This document shows, piece after piece, positions 15,050-22,595 of a DNA stretch of 22,670 nt. The DNA is taken from NCBI GenBank assembly GCA_021730835.1, contig JAKFYP010000086.1:1-22670 (forward strand). The letters run 5' to 3'. The position numbers and the translations under genes were made by a program. Below the pieces are notes generated by a model that did no database searches, was not told where the DNA came from, and saw nothing but the letters and a program-made list of their open reading frames with translations. Each line of letters begins with the position of its first letter. Position 1 is the first letter of the stretch. The DNA comes from Alphaproteobacteria bacterium. Its GTDB lineage: Bacteria > Pseudomonadota > Alphaproteobacteria > Rickettsiales > UBA998.

Positions 15050-16315
15050 ATGATGGATACGACCACCCTGCTTGCCGCTCTGGAACACCATCCCCTGCCG
15101 ACCATTGACCTGTCGCTGGAGCGCATCCGGCTGTTTCTGGAGCGCCTTGGCCATCCGGAGCACCGGTTGCCGCCGGTGATCCATGTTGCCGGAACCAACG
15201 GCAAAGGCTCGACCATCGCCTTTCTGGCGGCGATGCTGAGCGCCTCGGGCAAGCGGGTGCACCGCTATACCTCACCGCATCTGGTGCGGTTTCACGAGCG
15301 CATCGCCGTCGGCGACACCCCGATTGACGACGGGGCGCTCAGGCCCCTGCTGGAGCGGGTGCTTGAAGCCGCCCGTGACTTTCCCGTCACTTATTTCGAG
15401 AGCACGACGGCGGCGGCTTTCCTCGCTTTTGCCGATCATCCCGCCGACTACCTGCTGCTGGAGGTCGGCCTCGGCGGGCGGCTGGATGCTACCAATATTA
15501 TCGAGCGCCCGGCGCTGACAGTGATTACCCCGGTCTCCCGCGACCATACGGAATATCTGGGTGACAGCCTTGCCGCCATCGCCCGCGAGAAGGCCGGAAT
15601 CCTGAAATCAGGCGTCCCCTGCGTCGTCGCCCCGCAAAGGCCGGAGGCGCTGGCGGCCATCGAAGTGGCAGCGGAGCAGACTGGATGCCCCCTGTTTCGC
15701 TGCGGCCATGAATGGGCGTTTGAACCGGGGAGGCAGGGATTTACCTATCGCTCCCGTCACCGGGAATATCGAGGTTGCACCCCGGTTTTGCCGGGGCCGC
15801 ATCAATACGCCAATGCCGCAACCGCCATCGCCTGTATGGAGCAACTCGGCCAGCAGCCGGATACAGCGCCCATCCGCCGGGGTCTGGCCGAAGCTGTCTG
15901 GCCGGGACGATTGCAGCACTTAACACGCGGGCCGCTTGTCGAAGCGATGCCTGCCGGGGCAACGCTCTGGCTGGATGGCGGCCATAATCCGGGAGCTGGG
16001 GACATCCTCGGCGCATGGTGCGCATCGGAAGAAAAACGCCCCCATGCCGTCATCGGCATGATGCAGGGCAAGGATGCCGCCGGGTTTCTTGCTCCCTTAG
16101 CCGCGCATCTGGCCTCGCTTTCCTGCGTGCCGATCGCCGGGGAGAATTGCCAGCCGCCGCCGGCCTTATGCGCGGTCGCGGCAAGGCTGGGGCTGGACGC
16201 CCGCCCGTTTGATACGCCGGCGGAGGCGATAGCCGCCCTCCCCTCCCCCGCCCGCGACGTGCTGATTGCCGGATCGCTCTATCTCGCCGGACAGATACTG
16301 GCCGGTCACGGGTAG
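15050..16315 (+). CDS. folC: Folylpolyglutamate synthase / dihydrofolate synthase
   Basis: 421 residues. The Mur-ligase-like ATP site is AGTNGKGST (residues 47-55). Further landmarks are YTSPHLVRFHERI, the YFESTTAAAFLAF segment, EVGLGGRLDATN, and DGGHNPGA in the C-terminal domain. The enzyme adds glutamate to dihydropteroate and then to folates in the cytoplasm. ATG 15050 and ATG 15053 are adjacent and neither has a clear ribosome site. In many alphaproteobacteria accD precedes folC; here the upstream neighbours are the divergent hypothetical genes. It heads a plus-strand run continuing to 18738. Confidence 0.95.
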   Translation: MMDTTTLLAALEHHPLPTIDLSLERIRLFLERLGHPEHRLPPVIHVAGTNGKGSTIAFLAAMLSASGKRVHRYTSPHLVRFHERIAVGDTPIDDGALRPLLERVLEAARDFPVTYFESTTAAAFLAFADHPADYLLLEVGLGGRLDATNIIERPALTVITPVSRDHTEYLGDSLAAIAREKAGILKSGVPCVVAPQRPEALAAIEVAAEQTGCPLFRCGHEWAFEPGRQGFTYRSRHREYRGCTPVLPGPHQYANAATAIACMEQLGQQPDTAPIRRGLAEAVWPGRLQHLTRGPLVEAMPAGATLWLDGGHNPGAGDILGAWCASEEKRPHAVIGMMQGKDAAGFLAPLAAHLASLSCVPIAGENCQPPPALCAVAARLGLDARPFDTPAEAIAALPSPARDVLIAGSLYLAGQILAGHG

Positions 16316-16381
16316 TCACCTCGCAACTGGACTTTGCCGCCATGTCTCATTATATATACTTAAATCCATCACGGAGTCGTC

Positions 16382-16678
16382 ATGCCCTACGCCGTCACCA
16401 CGCCAAGCCCGTTTGTTATTCTTCTCGCCAACGTGATCTGGCTGATCAAGCTGGCCCTGTTTATCTGGATTATCCTGAGCGTGCTGATTTCGTTTAATAT
16501 CGTCAACCGCTGGCATCCGGTCGTCAGCAAGGTGTTTGACGTGCTCAACCGGCTGCTGGAGCCGATGCTGGCGCCGATTCGCCGGTTTATGCCCGAACTC
16601 AACGGCATTGACCTGTCGCCGGTGGTTTTGATTCTGGTGCTCGAATTCCTTCGTAACGCCCTGTACCATTATTTTTAG
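16382..16678 (+). CDS. YggT-family membrane protein
   Basis: 98 residues with two hydrophobic helices (about 12-38 and 78-96) on either side of the family's RWHPVVSKVFDVLNRLLEPM and LAPIRRFMP segment. YggT proteins are small inner-membrane proteins with suggested roles in cell division, osmotic stress or cofactor insertion; no reaction is established. ACGGAG precedes ATG 16382 with good spacing. It lies 66 bases after folC and 12 bases before lemA, so it is probably co-transcribed with lemA. A TATACT hexamer at 16355-16360 could be a -10 element, but no well-spaced -35 is obvious. Confidence 0.88.
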   Translation: MPYAVTTPSPFVILLANVIWLIKLALFIWIILSVLISFNIVNRWHPVVSKVFDVLNRLLEPMLAPIRRFMPELNGIDLSPVVLILVLEFLRNALYHYF

Positions 16679-16690
16679 GATGGTTTTTCT

Positions 16691-17260
16691 ATGTCGCCCT
16701 TCCTCATCTTGCTGATTATCCTTTGCGGCCTCTTCCTGTTCGGGGTGGTGCTCTATAACCGCCTCGTCGCTCTGCGTGAGACACGGCGTAACGCTTTCGC
16801 TGATATTGAGGTACAATTGCGCCTGCGCTATGACCTCGTGCCTAATCTGGTTGAAACGGTGAAGGGTTACGCCACGCATGAAAAGGAGTTGCTCGAGAAA
16901 GTCACGCAGGCTCGCTCAACCGCCATGCGCGCCGGGGAGACCAACGAGCGCATCCACGCGGAGAATCATCTGGGGGCGGCGCTGATGCAATTGATGGCCG
17001 TGGCGGAGAATTATCCCGACCTCAAGGCAAGTGCCAATTTCCAGCAATTACAAGCCGAGCTTAGCGATATCGAAAACAAGATTGCCGCTTCGCGCCGCTT
17101 CTTCAATAACGCCACCAACGAATACAACACCGCTATTGAGCAATTCCCAGCGATTCTCATTGCCCGGACGATGGCTTTCGGCAAGGAGCCTTTCTTCGAG
17201 TTGTCGGTGGAAGAAAAGCAGGCGATGGCTGAACCACCGAAAGTCTCGTTTGGGGGTTGA
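16691..17260 (+). CDS. lemA: LemA-family protein
   Basis: 189 residues: one N-terminal membrane helix (about 1-22) followed by a long helical domain. Signature segments are VVLYNRLVALRETRRNAFAD, IEVQLRLRYDLVPNLVETVK, ENHLGAALMQLMAVAENYPD and AASRRFFNNATNEYNTAIEQ with FPAILIA directly after. The function of the family is poorly defined; it is found in the bacterial inner membrane, often with TPM or M48-peptidase genes, none of which is next to it here. It starts 12 bases after yggT. Confidence 0.92.
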   Translation: MSPFLILLIILCGLFLFGVVLYNRLVALRETRRNAFADIEVQLRLRYDLVPNLVETVKGYATHEKELLEKVTQARSTAMRAGETNERIHAENHLGAALMQLMAVAENYPDLKASANFQQLQAELSDIENKIAASRRFFNNATNEYNTAIEQFPAILIARTMAFGKEPFFELSVEEKQAMAEPPKVSFGG

Positions 17261-17339
17261 TTCCTGTGGCCATCTACATGCGATAAGGTGTTATGCTGAA
17301 AGCCAATGAAAATCTGGTTGCCACGGATACCCATCGTTC

Positions 17340-18050
17340 ATGTCCTTTTTTATCACCGCCACCGGTACGGACGCCGGGAAAACCCTGATTACCGGCCTGC
17401 TGGCCCGGCAGTTATCCGCTCACGGGCATGCCGTCACCCTGCGCAAGCCGATCGCCAGCGGTTGCGACGATAGCGGTGGCGACGGGGCATTACTCGCCGC
17501 CGCGCTTGGCCAACACGCCGATAAACTGACTCTGGATCGTATCTGCCCGTGGCGTCTTACCGCCCCATTATCGCCCCCCATCGCGGCAAAGCGGGAAGGG
17601 ATGAGTCTCAGTTTCGAGGCCATTACAACCTTCTGCCGCGTTCCGCACGCAGGTACATTGCTGATAGAAGGAGCGGGCGGCGTCATGAGTCCACTGACGG
17701 AGAACCATACGATACTCGATCTGGCGACCACTCTGCGCTTTCCGGTGATACTGGCCTGCGGCACGTATCTGGGCGCAATCAGCCATACACTGAGCGCGCT
17801 CGAAGTGATCCGGGCACGCGGCCTGAAGCTGGCGGGCATTGTTTTGAGCGCCTCGGCGGGAGAGCATCCGGATATGCACGATACCGCCGCCGCGATTGCC
17901 ACGCTCTCAGGCTCCGGTGCGCCGCTGCTGGCCTTGCCGCGCCTGCCGCTTGACGGTCTGCCGGTAAAGACGCATGATGAACGGATGCGTTACTGGGAAG
18001 CGGCGCTGCGCCATGCCCCCGACCTGACAGGATTGTGCCATGACGGATGA
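17340..18050 (+). CDS. bioD: ATP-dependent dethiobiotin synthetase
   Basis: 236 residues. The P-loop is ATGTDAGKT (7-15), and the second conserved segment is LLIEGAGGVMSPLTEN. A further match is RKPIASG, the family's substrate Lys and Pro region. The enzyme carboxylates 7,8-diaminopelargonic acid to dethiobiotin. No other bio gene (bioA, B, F, C, H) is in the window, so the pathway is completed elsewhere or bioD stands alone. It lies 80 bases after lemA with a weak ribosome site and overlaps the RDD gene by 11 bases. Confidence 0.9.
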   Translation: MSFFITATGTDAGKTLITGLLARQLSAHGHAVTLRKPIASGCDDSGGDGALLAAALGQHADKLTLDRICPWRLTAPLSPPIAAKREGMSLSFEAITTFCRVPHAGTLLIEGAGGVMSPLTENHTILDLATTLRFPVILACGTYLGAISHTLSALEVIRARGLKLAGIVLSASAGEHPDMHDTAAAIATLSGSGAPLLALPRLPLDGLPVKTHDERMRYWEAALRHAPDLTGLCHDG

Positions 18051-18738
18051 CAACGAGCCAAAGAACCGCAAAGACCCGATTGCCCTGCTCGACAAGTTGC
18101 AGGGTAGAATGCTGGAAGTATCTAAGCCTGAGCACTGGTTCGGCAAACGCAAAAAAGCGTTGCGACCGGGAGAAGTGCGCTACGCCGGTTTCAACGACCG
18201 TGTGTTCGCCTCCGCTTTCGATATGATCCTCAGCCTGATGCTGCTTTGGCCGGTTTTCTTCCATCTGGCAGCGATGATTTACGGAGCAGAGCGCGCTGAA
18301 TTTTTCTACTCCTTCAATTTCGGGCCGGGGCACGGCAGCGATTTGCGCTACCAGCTCTCGCAGCCCGGATTCGCCAGTGGCTGGCTGATGAATTCGCTGC
18401 TTCAAACTGCTATTTTTGGCGCCATCTTTATCTTTTGCTGGACTCGCTCCAATACCACGCCGGGCAAATGGCTGTTGCGCATGCGTATCGTTAATGACGG
18501 CACGTTCGACGCTCCCACCACACGGCAATATGTCGTGCGCTTTTGTGGCAGCATTCTCTCCGGTCTGTTTCTGGGGCTGGGTATGCTCTGGATTCTGGTC
18601 GACCGTAAAAACCGGGCATGGCACGACATCATGGCAGGCACGGTCGTCGTCAAGGTGCGGCACTGGCGCATCCGCCCCGAAGGCGAGCCGGAACTGGCTG
18701 AGATTGAGCCTCAGCCTTATGAGGACGTGGAAGGCTAA
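18040..18738 (+). CDS. RDD-family membrane protein
   Basis: 232 residues. A charged N-terminal 50 residues precede the RDD domain: YAGFNDRVFASAFDMILSL (the Arg and Asp pair of RDD), a second helix at about 125-145, TPGKWLLRMRIVN, and a third helix with LWILVDRKNRAWHDIMAGT. The tail is acidic (EPELAEIEPQPYEDVEG). RDD proteins are small inner-membrane proteins, some acting in transport, with unknown substrate here. The start overlaps bioD by 11 bases, which suggests translational coupling. It is the last gene of the plus-strand run; pncC is convergent 67 bases away. Confidence 0.88.
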   Translation: MTDDNEPKNRKDPIALLDKLQGRMLEVSKPEHWFGKRKKALRPGEVRYAGFNDRVFASAFDMILSLMLLWPVFFHLAAMIYGAERAEFFYSFNFGPGHGSDLRYQLSQPGFASGWLMNSLLQTAIFGAIFIFCWTRSNTTPGKWLLRMRIVNDGTFDAPTTRQYVVRFCGSILSGLFLGLGMLWILVDRKNRAWHDIMAGTVVVKVRHWRIRPEGEPELAEIEPQPYEDVEG

Positions 18739-18748
18739 TATAGCTGAT

Positions 18749-18774
18749 TACCTTTATGCTTGCGCATAAAGGTA
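18749..18774. repeat. 11-bp perfect hairpin between RDD and pncC genes
   Basis: TACCTTTATGC (18749-18759) pairs with GCATAAAGGTA (18764-18774) around the loop TTGC. It lies 10 bases after the RDD stop and just before repeat copy B. No oligo-T follows on either strand, so termination is possible but not shown. Confidence 0.75.
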
Positions 18775-18776
18775 GC

Positions 18777-18838
18777 GCGCCGCGCCTCATGGCGCGTAAC
18801 CGCGATCAATGCTTCATTGATCGTGAAATGGTATAAGA
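18777..18838 (+). repeat. 62-bp dispersed palindromic repeat, copy B
   Basis: It matches the minus strand of 5656-5717 at 57 of 62 positions. It has two hairpins: CGCGCC, loop TCAT, GGCGCG (18781-18796), and CGATCAATG, spacer CTT, CATTGATCG. Its second half is read as the last codons of pncC on the minus strand, so the repeat overlaps a coding end. Confidence 0.88.
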
Positions 18839-19342
18839 GATGGCCTCCCGCATCATGGCGACGGCTTCCCGCACGCTGGTCAGACGTATTTCCCGGCGGT
18901 TGCCGGAGAATCGGAAACAATGATGCGCCCCGGCCCCACCGGGATGAGTCGCCGCACAAATATGCACCGTGCCAACCGGCTTATCCGGCGTACCGCCGTC
19001 CGGCCCGGCAATGCCGGTTACCGCTATGGCCAGCACATTTCTTTGCTCCGCGATATGGGCAAACGACTCCGCCGCGCCCTGAGCCATCGCCCGGGCGACC
19101 GGTTCGCTCACCGCGCCGTATTCGCTGAGCAGCGAATGGGGAACACCCAGAAAACGCCGCTTTGCCTCGTTGGCATAAACCACATGCCCGCCAAGAAACA
19201 CGTCAGAACTGCCGGGGATTTCGGTCAGCAGGGCGGCAATCAACCCGCCCGTGCAGGATTCCGCTGTGCATAAAACGCACGACCGGTGGCGCGCCTGTTC
19301 CAGCAGATCGGCCGCATCGGCGAGTAGCAGGGAATCAAACAT
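18806..19342 (-). CDS. pncC: Nicotinamide-nucleotide amidase (CinA C-terminal domain protein)
   Basis: 178 residues, the stand-alone amidase form without the N-terminal domain of full CinA. Landmarks are TAESCTGGLIAALLTEIPGS (the catalytic Ser region, 26-45), GGHVVYANEAKRRFLGV, GAVSEPVARAMAQGA, AVTGIAGPDGGTPDKPVGTV. It converts NMN to NaMN in NAD recycling. I use ATG 19342; TTG 19348 is less likely. The start overlaps the pgpA stop by 8 bases. The last about 10 residues (ISYTISRSMKH) are encoded inside dispersed repeat copy B, so this C-terminus is probably a replacement of the original end; the catalytic core is intact. Confidence 0.92.
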   Translation of the reverse strand: MFDSLLLADAADLLEQARHRSCVLCTAESCTGGLIAALLTEIPGSSDVFLGGHVVYANEAKRRFLGVPHSLLSEYGAVSEPVARAMAQGAAESFAHIAEQRNVLAIAVTGIAGPDGGTPDKPVGTVHICAATHPGGAGAHHCFRFSGNRREIRLTSVREAVAMMREAISYTISRSMKH

Positions 19343-19829
19343 AATCAAAAGCCCGCATCCCGAGAATCAGGATAACGATAGCAAACACCGCCGCGAGGAA
19401 GTCATCGAACATGACGCCGAATCCTCCGGTGATTTTCCGGTCAGCCAGCGAGATCGGCCAGGGCTTGACAATATCGAAAAAGCGAAAGGCGGCAAACGCC
19501 ACCAGATAGGAAAACACATCCATCGGCATGATAGAAAGCACCAGCCACATTCCGGCCACCTCGTCAATGACGACCTCCTTTGGATCGTGCTCGCGCCCAT
19601 GCCGTCGCATATAGACGTTGCAGATGGGGATTCCGGCGACAAACAGCATCAGCGAGCCGAACATCAGCGGCAGGCTGCCGAGAAAATGGAACGGCACGGC
19701 GCACACCATAGCCGCCAGCGAACCCATCGTACCGGGAGCTACGCGAATCAGGCCCGAACCGAACCATGTGGCCAGCAGGCTGCCGGGATAGCGGAATACT
19801 TCTTTACGGGTAGGGATGACGTGTTGCAT
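19335..19829 (-). CDS. pgpA: Phosphatidylglycerophosphatase A
   Basis: 164 residues. Conserved blocks are ATWFGSGLIRVAPGTMGSLA, VVIDEVAGMW, FRFFDIVKPWPI and GGFGVMFDDFLAA, with several hydrophobic helices. The enzyme removes phosphate from phosphatidylglycerophosphate at the inner membrane in phospholipid synthesis. It forms a two-gene operon with pncC (8-base overlap), a common alphaproteobacterial arrangement. It is divergent from the COQ9 gene with 55 bases between the starts. Confidence 0.93.
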   Translation of the reverse strand: MQHVIPTRKEVFRYPGSLLATWFGSGLIRVAPGTMGSLAAMVCAVPFHFLGSLPLMFGSLMLFVAGIPICNVYMRRHGREHDPKEVVIDEVAGMWLVLSIMPMDVFSYLVAFAAFRFFDIVKPWPISLADRKITGGFGVMFDDFLAAVFAIVILILGMRAFDYV

Positions 19830-19873
19830 GACAAGGACGGGTGAGTTTATTATACCATAGCAAATATGTCAGC

Positions 19874-19878
19874 AGGAG
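19874..19878 (+). promoter_or_regulatory. Ribosome binding site for the GTG start of the COQ9 gene
   Basis: AGGAG lies 6 bases before GTG 19885 and supports this start over an ATG at 19866, which is in another frame. Confidence 0.6.
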
Positions 19879-19884
19879 CCAACC

Positions 19885-20529
19885 GTGGATAATGAACGCG
19901 AAACCCTGCGCCGCGCCATTCTGGAGGCGGCGCTTTTGCATATTCCCTTTACGGGATGGTCGGCGTCTGCATTGCAGGCGGGCGCGCAGGATGCCGGTCT
20001 GGACAGGCTCGAAGCGAAGCGGGCCTTTCCGGGAGGAGGCGAGGAGGCGCTGGCGTTTTTTATCTCCGGGCTTGACCGGCGGATGCTGGAGGCGCTGGCG
20101 GATCGCAATCTGGCGGCGCTGCGGGTGCGAGAGCGGATCGCGCTGTGCGTTCGCACACGGCTGGAGCTGATGGAGCCGTACCGTGAGGCGGTACGCCGCG
20201 CTGTGGGAAAAAGCTGCCTGCCGCCCGGCAATCTTCAGGCGATGCGCCGCCTGTGGGGCACGACCGATCTGATGTGGCGTGCCGCCGGGGATGAATCAAC
20301 CGATTTTAACTGGTACACCAAGCGCGGGCTGCTGGGAAAAGTCTATGCGTCCACTCTGCTTTGCTGGTTGCAGGACGACTCCGAGGGCCGAAAGGAAACC
20401 TGGGAATTTCTCGACCGCCGTATTGAGGATGTCATGCGGTTTGGGAAAATGACGGCGCAGGGCAGAGAAAAACTGGCAGGGCTGGGAGCGCTGGCTACCG
20501 ATACCATGCGCAAATTCGTCCGGCGGTGA
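19885..20529 (+). CDS. COQ9-family ubiquinone biosynthesis protein
   Basis: 214 residues. The N-terminus has the TetR-like helical layout of the family (ILEAALLHIPFTGWSASALQ, AGLDRLEAKRAFPGG), and the C-terminal part carries the COQ9 segment LMWRAAGDESTDFNWYTKRG with LLGKVYASTLLCWLQD directly after. It ends with a basic amphipathic tail (GALATDTMRKFVRR). COQ9 proteins bind lipids and assist COQ7-type hydroxylation in ubiquinone synthesis. The start is GTG with a good ribosome site. It is typical of alphaproteobacteria and mitochondria and supports the class assignment. Confidence 0.92.
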   Translation: MDNERETLRRAILEAALLHIPFTGWSASALQAGAQDAGLDRLEAKRAFPGGGEEALAFFISGLDRRMLEALADRNLAALRVRERIALCVRTRLELMEPYREAVRRAVGKSCLPPGNLQAMRRLWGTTDLMWRAAGDESTDFNWYTKRGLLGKVYASTLLCWLQDDSEGRKETWEFLDRRIEDVMRFGKMTAQGREKLAGLGALATDTMRKFVRR

Positions 20530-20689
20530 TGGTGGTCGGCAGCGGACTAACCTCGAACTCTTTTGGTGAATTGGTAGAGGGGCTGCAATGGCTCAGCAAA
20601 ATATTGGATTGTGGGCGGCGCTCGATAGCAGCAGCTTGATAAGTAAGTGAATTAGTTTATGCTCCGTTTTAGGTGGCTATTCAAAAGTT

Positions 20690-20694
20690 GGAGA
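20690..20694 (+). promoter_or_regulatory. Ribosome binding site deciding the methyltransferase start
   Basis: GGAGA lies 5 bases before ATG 20700. The GTG at 20673 is in frame but has no purine-rich site and would add nine residues with no family match. Confidence 0.55.
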
Positions 20695-20699
20695 TTTTT

Positions 20700-21584
20700 A
20701 TGCAAGTCAGTTTGTTGGAGGATACTCGTAGGGTTTCCAGACTCAATACTGACCGTGACGTTGTGATGGCTTCCCAAGATAATCTAAATTTCATGCGACC
20801 ACTAAAAAAGAACAGCATGAAACTTATCATGACCTCTCCGCCCTATAACATAGGGAAATCTTATGAGAAAAAGTCCCCTCTTAAAAACTATATACAAGAT
20901 CAGGCACAAGTCATTTCCGAATGTGTGCGCTTGCTGCATCCAAATGGCTCATTATGTTGGCAAGTTGGAAACCATGTGCAGGACGGCGAAATTTTCCCTC
21001 TTGATATAATTCTATACCATATCTTCAAAGATCATGGATTAAAACTTCGCAACCGTATTGTCTGGCATTTTGAGCACGGGCTGCACTGTTCAAATCGTAT
21101 GTCAGGCCGTTATGAAACAATTATGTGGTTTACAAAAGGGGATGACTACACATTCAATCTTGATCCAATTCGTGTGCCATCGAAATATCCTAATAAAAAA
21201 TATTATAAAGGCCCTAAAGCAGGACAGCTGTCGTCAAATCCAAACGGAAAAAATCCGGGTGATGTTTGGATTTTCCCAAATGTCAAACACAACCATGCAG
21301 AAAAAACCATTCACCCATGCCAATTTCCGGTAGAATTGGTAGAGCGGCTGGTGCTGTCTATGACTGATGAAGGTGACTCTGTTTTTGACCCGTATATGGG
21401 CGTAGGATCTACCGTGGTTGGTGCAGCAAAACACAAGCGGATTGGTTACGGGTGCGATGTTGTTCCAGAGTATGTAGATATAGCTTGGCAGCGCATCCAT
21501 GAGCTTCGTGCCGGCACATTAAAAACCCGAGAAATGCATAAGCCTATTTATGACCCTTCCCAACCATATGGGGGGCACAAGTGA
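20700..21584 (+). CDS. DNA methyltransferase, beta class (N4-cytosine or N6-adenine)
   Basis: 294 residues. The catalytic motif IV is TSPPYNIGKSYE (residues 45-56), and motif I, the AdoMet site, comes later as VFDPYMGVGSTVVGA (about 228-242). This order, IV before I, is the beta class. SPPY at motif IV is common among N4-cytosine enzymes, but the base cannot be fixed from sequence. The middle (about 60-190), with RNRIVWHFEHGL and NRMSGRYETIMWFTKG, should include target recognition. The gene overlaps the endonuclease gene by four bases (GTGA). It is visibly more A+T-rich than its neighbours, which suggests transfer. The partner's family suggests a GATC-centred site. Confidence 0.93.
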   Translation: MQVSLLEDTRRVSRLNTDRDVVMASQDNLNFMRPLKKNSMKLIMTSPPYNIGKSYEKKSPLKNYIQDQAQVISECVRLLHPNGSLCWQVGNHVQDGEIFPLDIILYHIFKDHGLKLRNRIVWHFEHGLHCSNRMSGRYETIMWFTKGDDYTFNLDPIRVPSKYPNKKYYKGPKAGQLSSNPNGKNPGDVWIFPNVKHNHAEKTIHPCQFPVELVERLVLSMTDEGDSVFDPYMGVGSTVVGAAKHKRIGYGCDVVPEYVDIAWQRIHELRAGTLKTREMHKPIYDPSQPYGGHK

Positions 21585-22192
21585 GAATTGTAACGCACTA
21601 TTCCCATCTCAATGGGCTTGAATATCTGATGGTACATAAACCCAATCTCTGGGAAGAAATTAAGAAAGTTGTATCAAAAATTGACGCCGAAGCCTGCAAA
21701 ACGAAAGAATCAAAAGAGAAGCGCACTTCTGGCAAGCGTTTTTATTCTCCTATCGAGATGAATAAACGTATGAATGAGGGGCTTTCCAAGTTTGGCTGGC
21801 ATGAGTCGCGTACATCCTATTGGGTAACTGAGGACGCACAGCTTATCAGGAAAACCATCCATTTAGAGGCGGCTCAGCAGAAGGCACAAATTGAAGCGGC
21901 GGGTGGCAAGCCGATTTTTTCGTACAATCAGACCGACTTCGTAAAAGATAGAACGGCGGTTGAAGTCCAATTTGGCAAGTATTCCTTCGTTGCCTATGAC
22001 TTATTCGTCAAACATATGGCTTTTTTTGTGGGTGATGTAATTGACGTTGGTATTGAAATACTGCCAATGAAAGAACTTCAGCAAGAAATGTCGTCAGGCG
22101 TGGCCTATTATGAGGGTGAGCTTTATAATCTCATTCGTCAGGGACGTGGCATTCCTGCTGTACCCTTGGTATTAGTGGGCATCGCACCCTAG
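21581..22192 (+). CDS. Type II restriction endonuclease, BglII/BstYI-like
   Basis: 203 residues with a GTG start inside the methyltransferase stop. The active-site segment DFVKDRTAVEVQFGKYSF lines up with that of BglII (from memory of its sequence): D119, E128 and Q130 fall in the D-x8-E-x-Q pattern of its catalytic residues. The later segments, SGVAYYEGELYNLI and VPLVLVGI, also follow the BglII/BstYI C-terminal core. So cleavage at RGATCY or AGATCT-like sites is likely, which follows from family knowledge and is not seen directly. An N-terminal, Lys-rich half (about 25-70) is more variable. The overlap with the methyltransferase gene makes a compact modification-first operon; no controller gene is seen upstream. 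Confidence 0.85.
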   Translation: MRIVTHYSHLNGLEYLMVHKPNLWEEIKKVVSKIDAEACKTKESKEKRTSGKRFYSPIEMNKRMNEGLSKFGWHESRTSYWVTEDAQLIRKTIHLEAAQQKAQIEAAGGKPIFSYNQTDFVKDRTAVEVQFGKYSFVAYDLFVKHMAFFVGDVIDVGIEILPMKELQQEMSSGVAYYEGELYNLIRQGRGIPAVPLVLVGIAP

Positions 22193-22353
22193 AAATAATA
22201 GAACTCCATGAAAATGGCCATTTGCCTACATTGTGTGGCAAGTTGGTTTGTTTTGCATATTTACAGCACTATGAGCGAGCAAAAAACGTAGAACTCCGCG
22301 CAACTCTTGATGGGAAGCCACCGCAGAGGAATCGAACTTTGATTCTGAAGTGA
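22193..22353 (+). other. Orphan open frame after the endonuclease gene (possible gene remnant)
   Basis: After the endonuclease stop, the frame at 22129-22353 stays open and reads like a coding sequence from about 22186: ELHENGHLPTLCGKLVCFAY, then LQHYERAKNVELRATLDGK, ending TLILK and TGA at 22351-22353. It has no ATG or GTG start and no ribosome site. It lies one frame off the endonuclease, so it may be a truncated gene brought in with the island, or the rest of a gene broken at the insertion. I recognise no family. The tRNA begins at the next base. Confidence 0.35.
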
Positions 22354-22430
<77 letters not shown>

Positions 22431-22547
22431 GGCACAACTTCCGGCACAAACGACCGAACAAACAGGAATGCCTCCCCTGTCAGGCGCGCAAGGGAGCGTT
22501 GTTTCTAAAATCACGCACCCGGAAAGTCAATAGGAAGCTACCCCCAT

Positions 22548-22574
22548 AAAAAAAGGGACGCGTAAAGCGTCCCT
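22548..22574 (-). terminator. Rho-independent terminator of the rhodanese-like gene
   Basis: Read on the minus strand, the stem AGGGACGC, loop TTTAC, GCGTCCCT is followed by seven T (the A run at 22548-22554). It lies 22 bases after the stop of the minus-strand gene at 22596 and upstream of the tRNA on the same strand. It is the cleanest intrinsic terminator in the window. Confidence 0.88.
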
Positions 22575-22595
22575 CGAAATCAAAGCCGCCGCGGT

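Noticed and set aside
14941..15252. Upstream extension of the 82-residue gene
   Set aside because: It crosses into folC on the other strand and lacks a ribosome site, while AAGGAGG marks ATG 14940.
18749..18774. Bidirectional terminator between the RDD and pncC genes
   Set aside because: The stem is perfect, but no T run follows on either strand, so I list it only as a hairpin.
20529..20639. 36-codon frame starting at an ATG that overlaps the COQ9 stop (TGATG)
   Set aside because: It has no recognisable match and is very short; the overlap could be chance. Possibly a remnant at the island's left edge, but unsupported.
22311..22345. tRNA T-arm-like sequence next to tRNA-Ile, a possible attachment-site remnant
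   Set aside because: The TTCGATT loop is present on the minus strand, but the flanking stem does not pair, and the bases are explained by the coding-like orphan frame.
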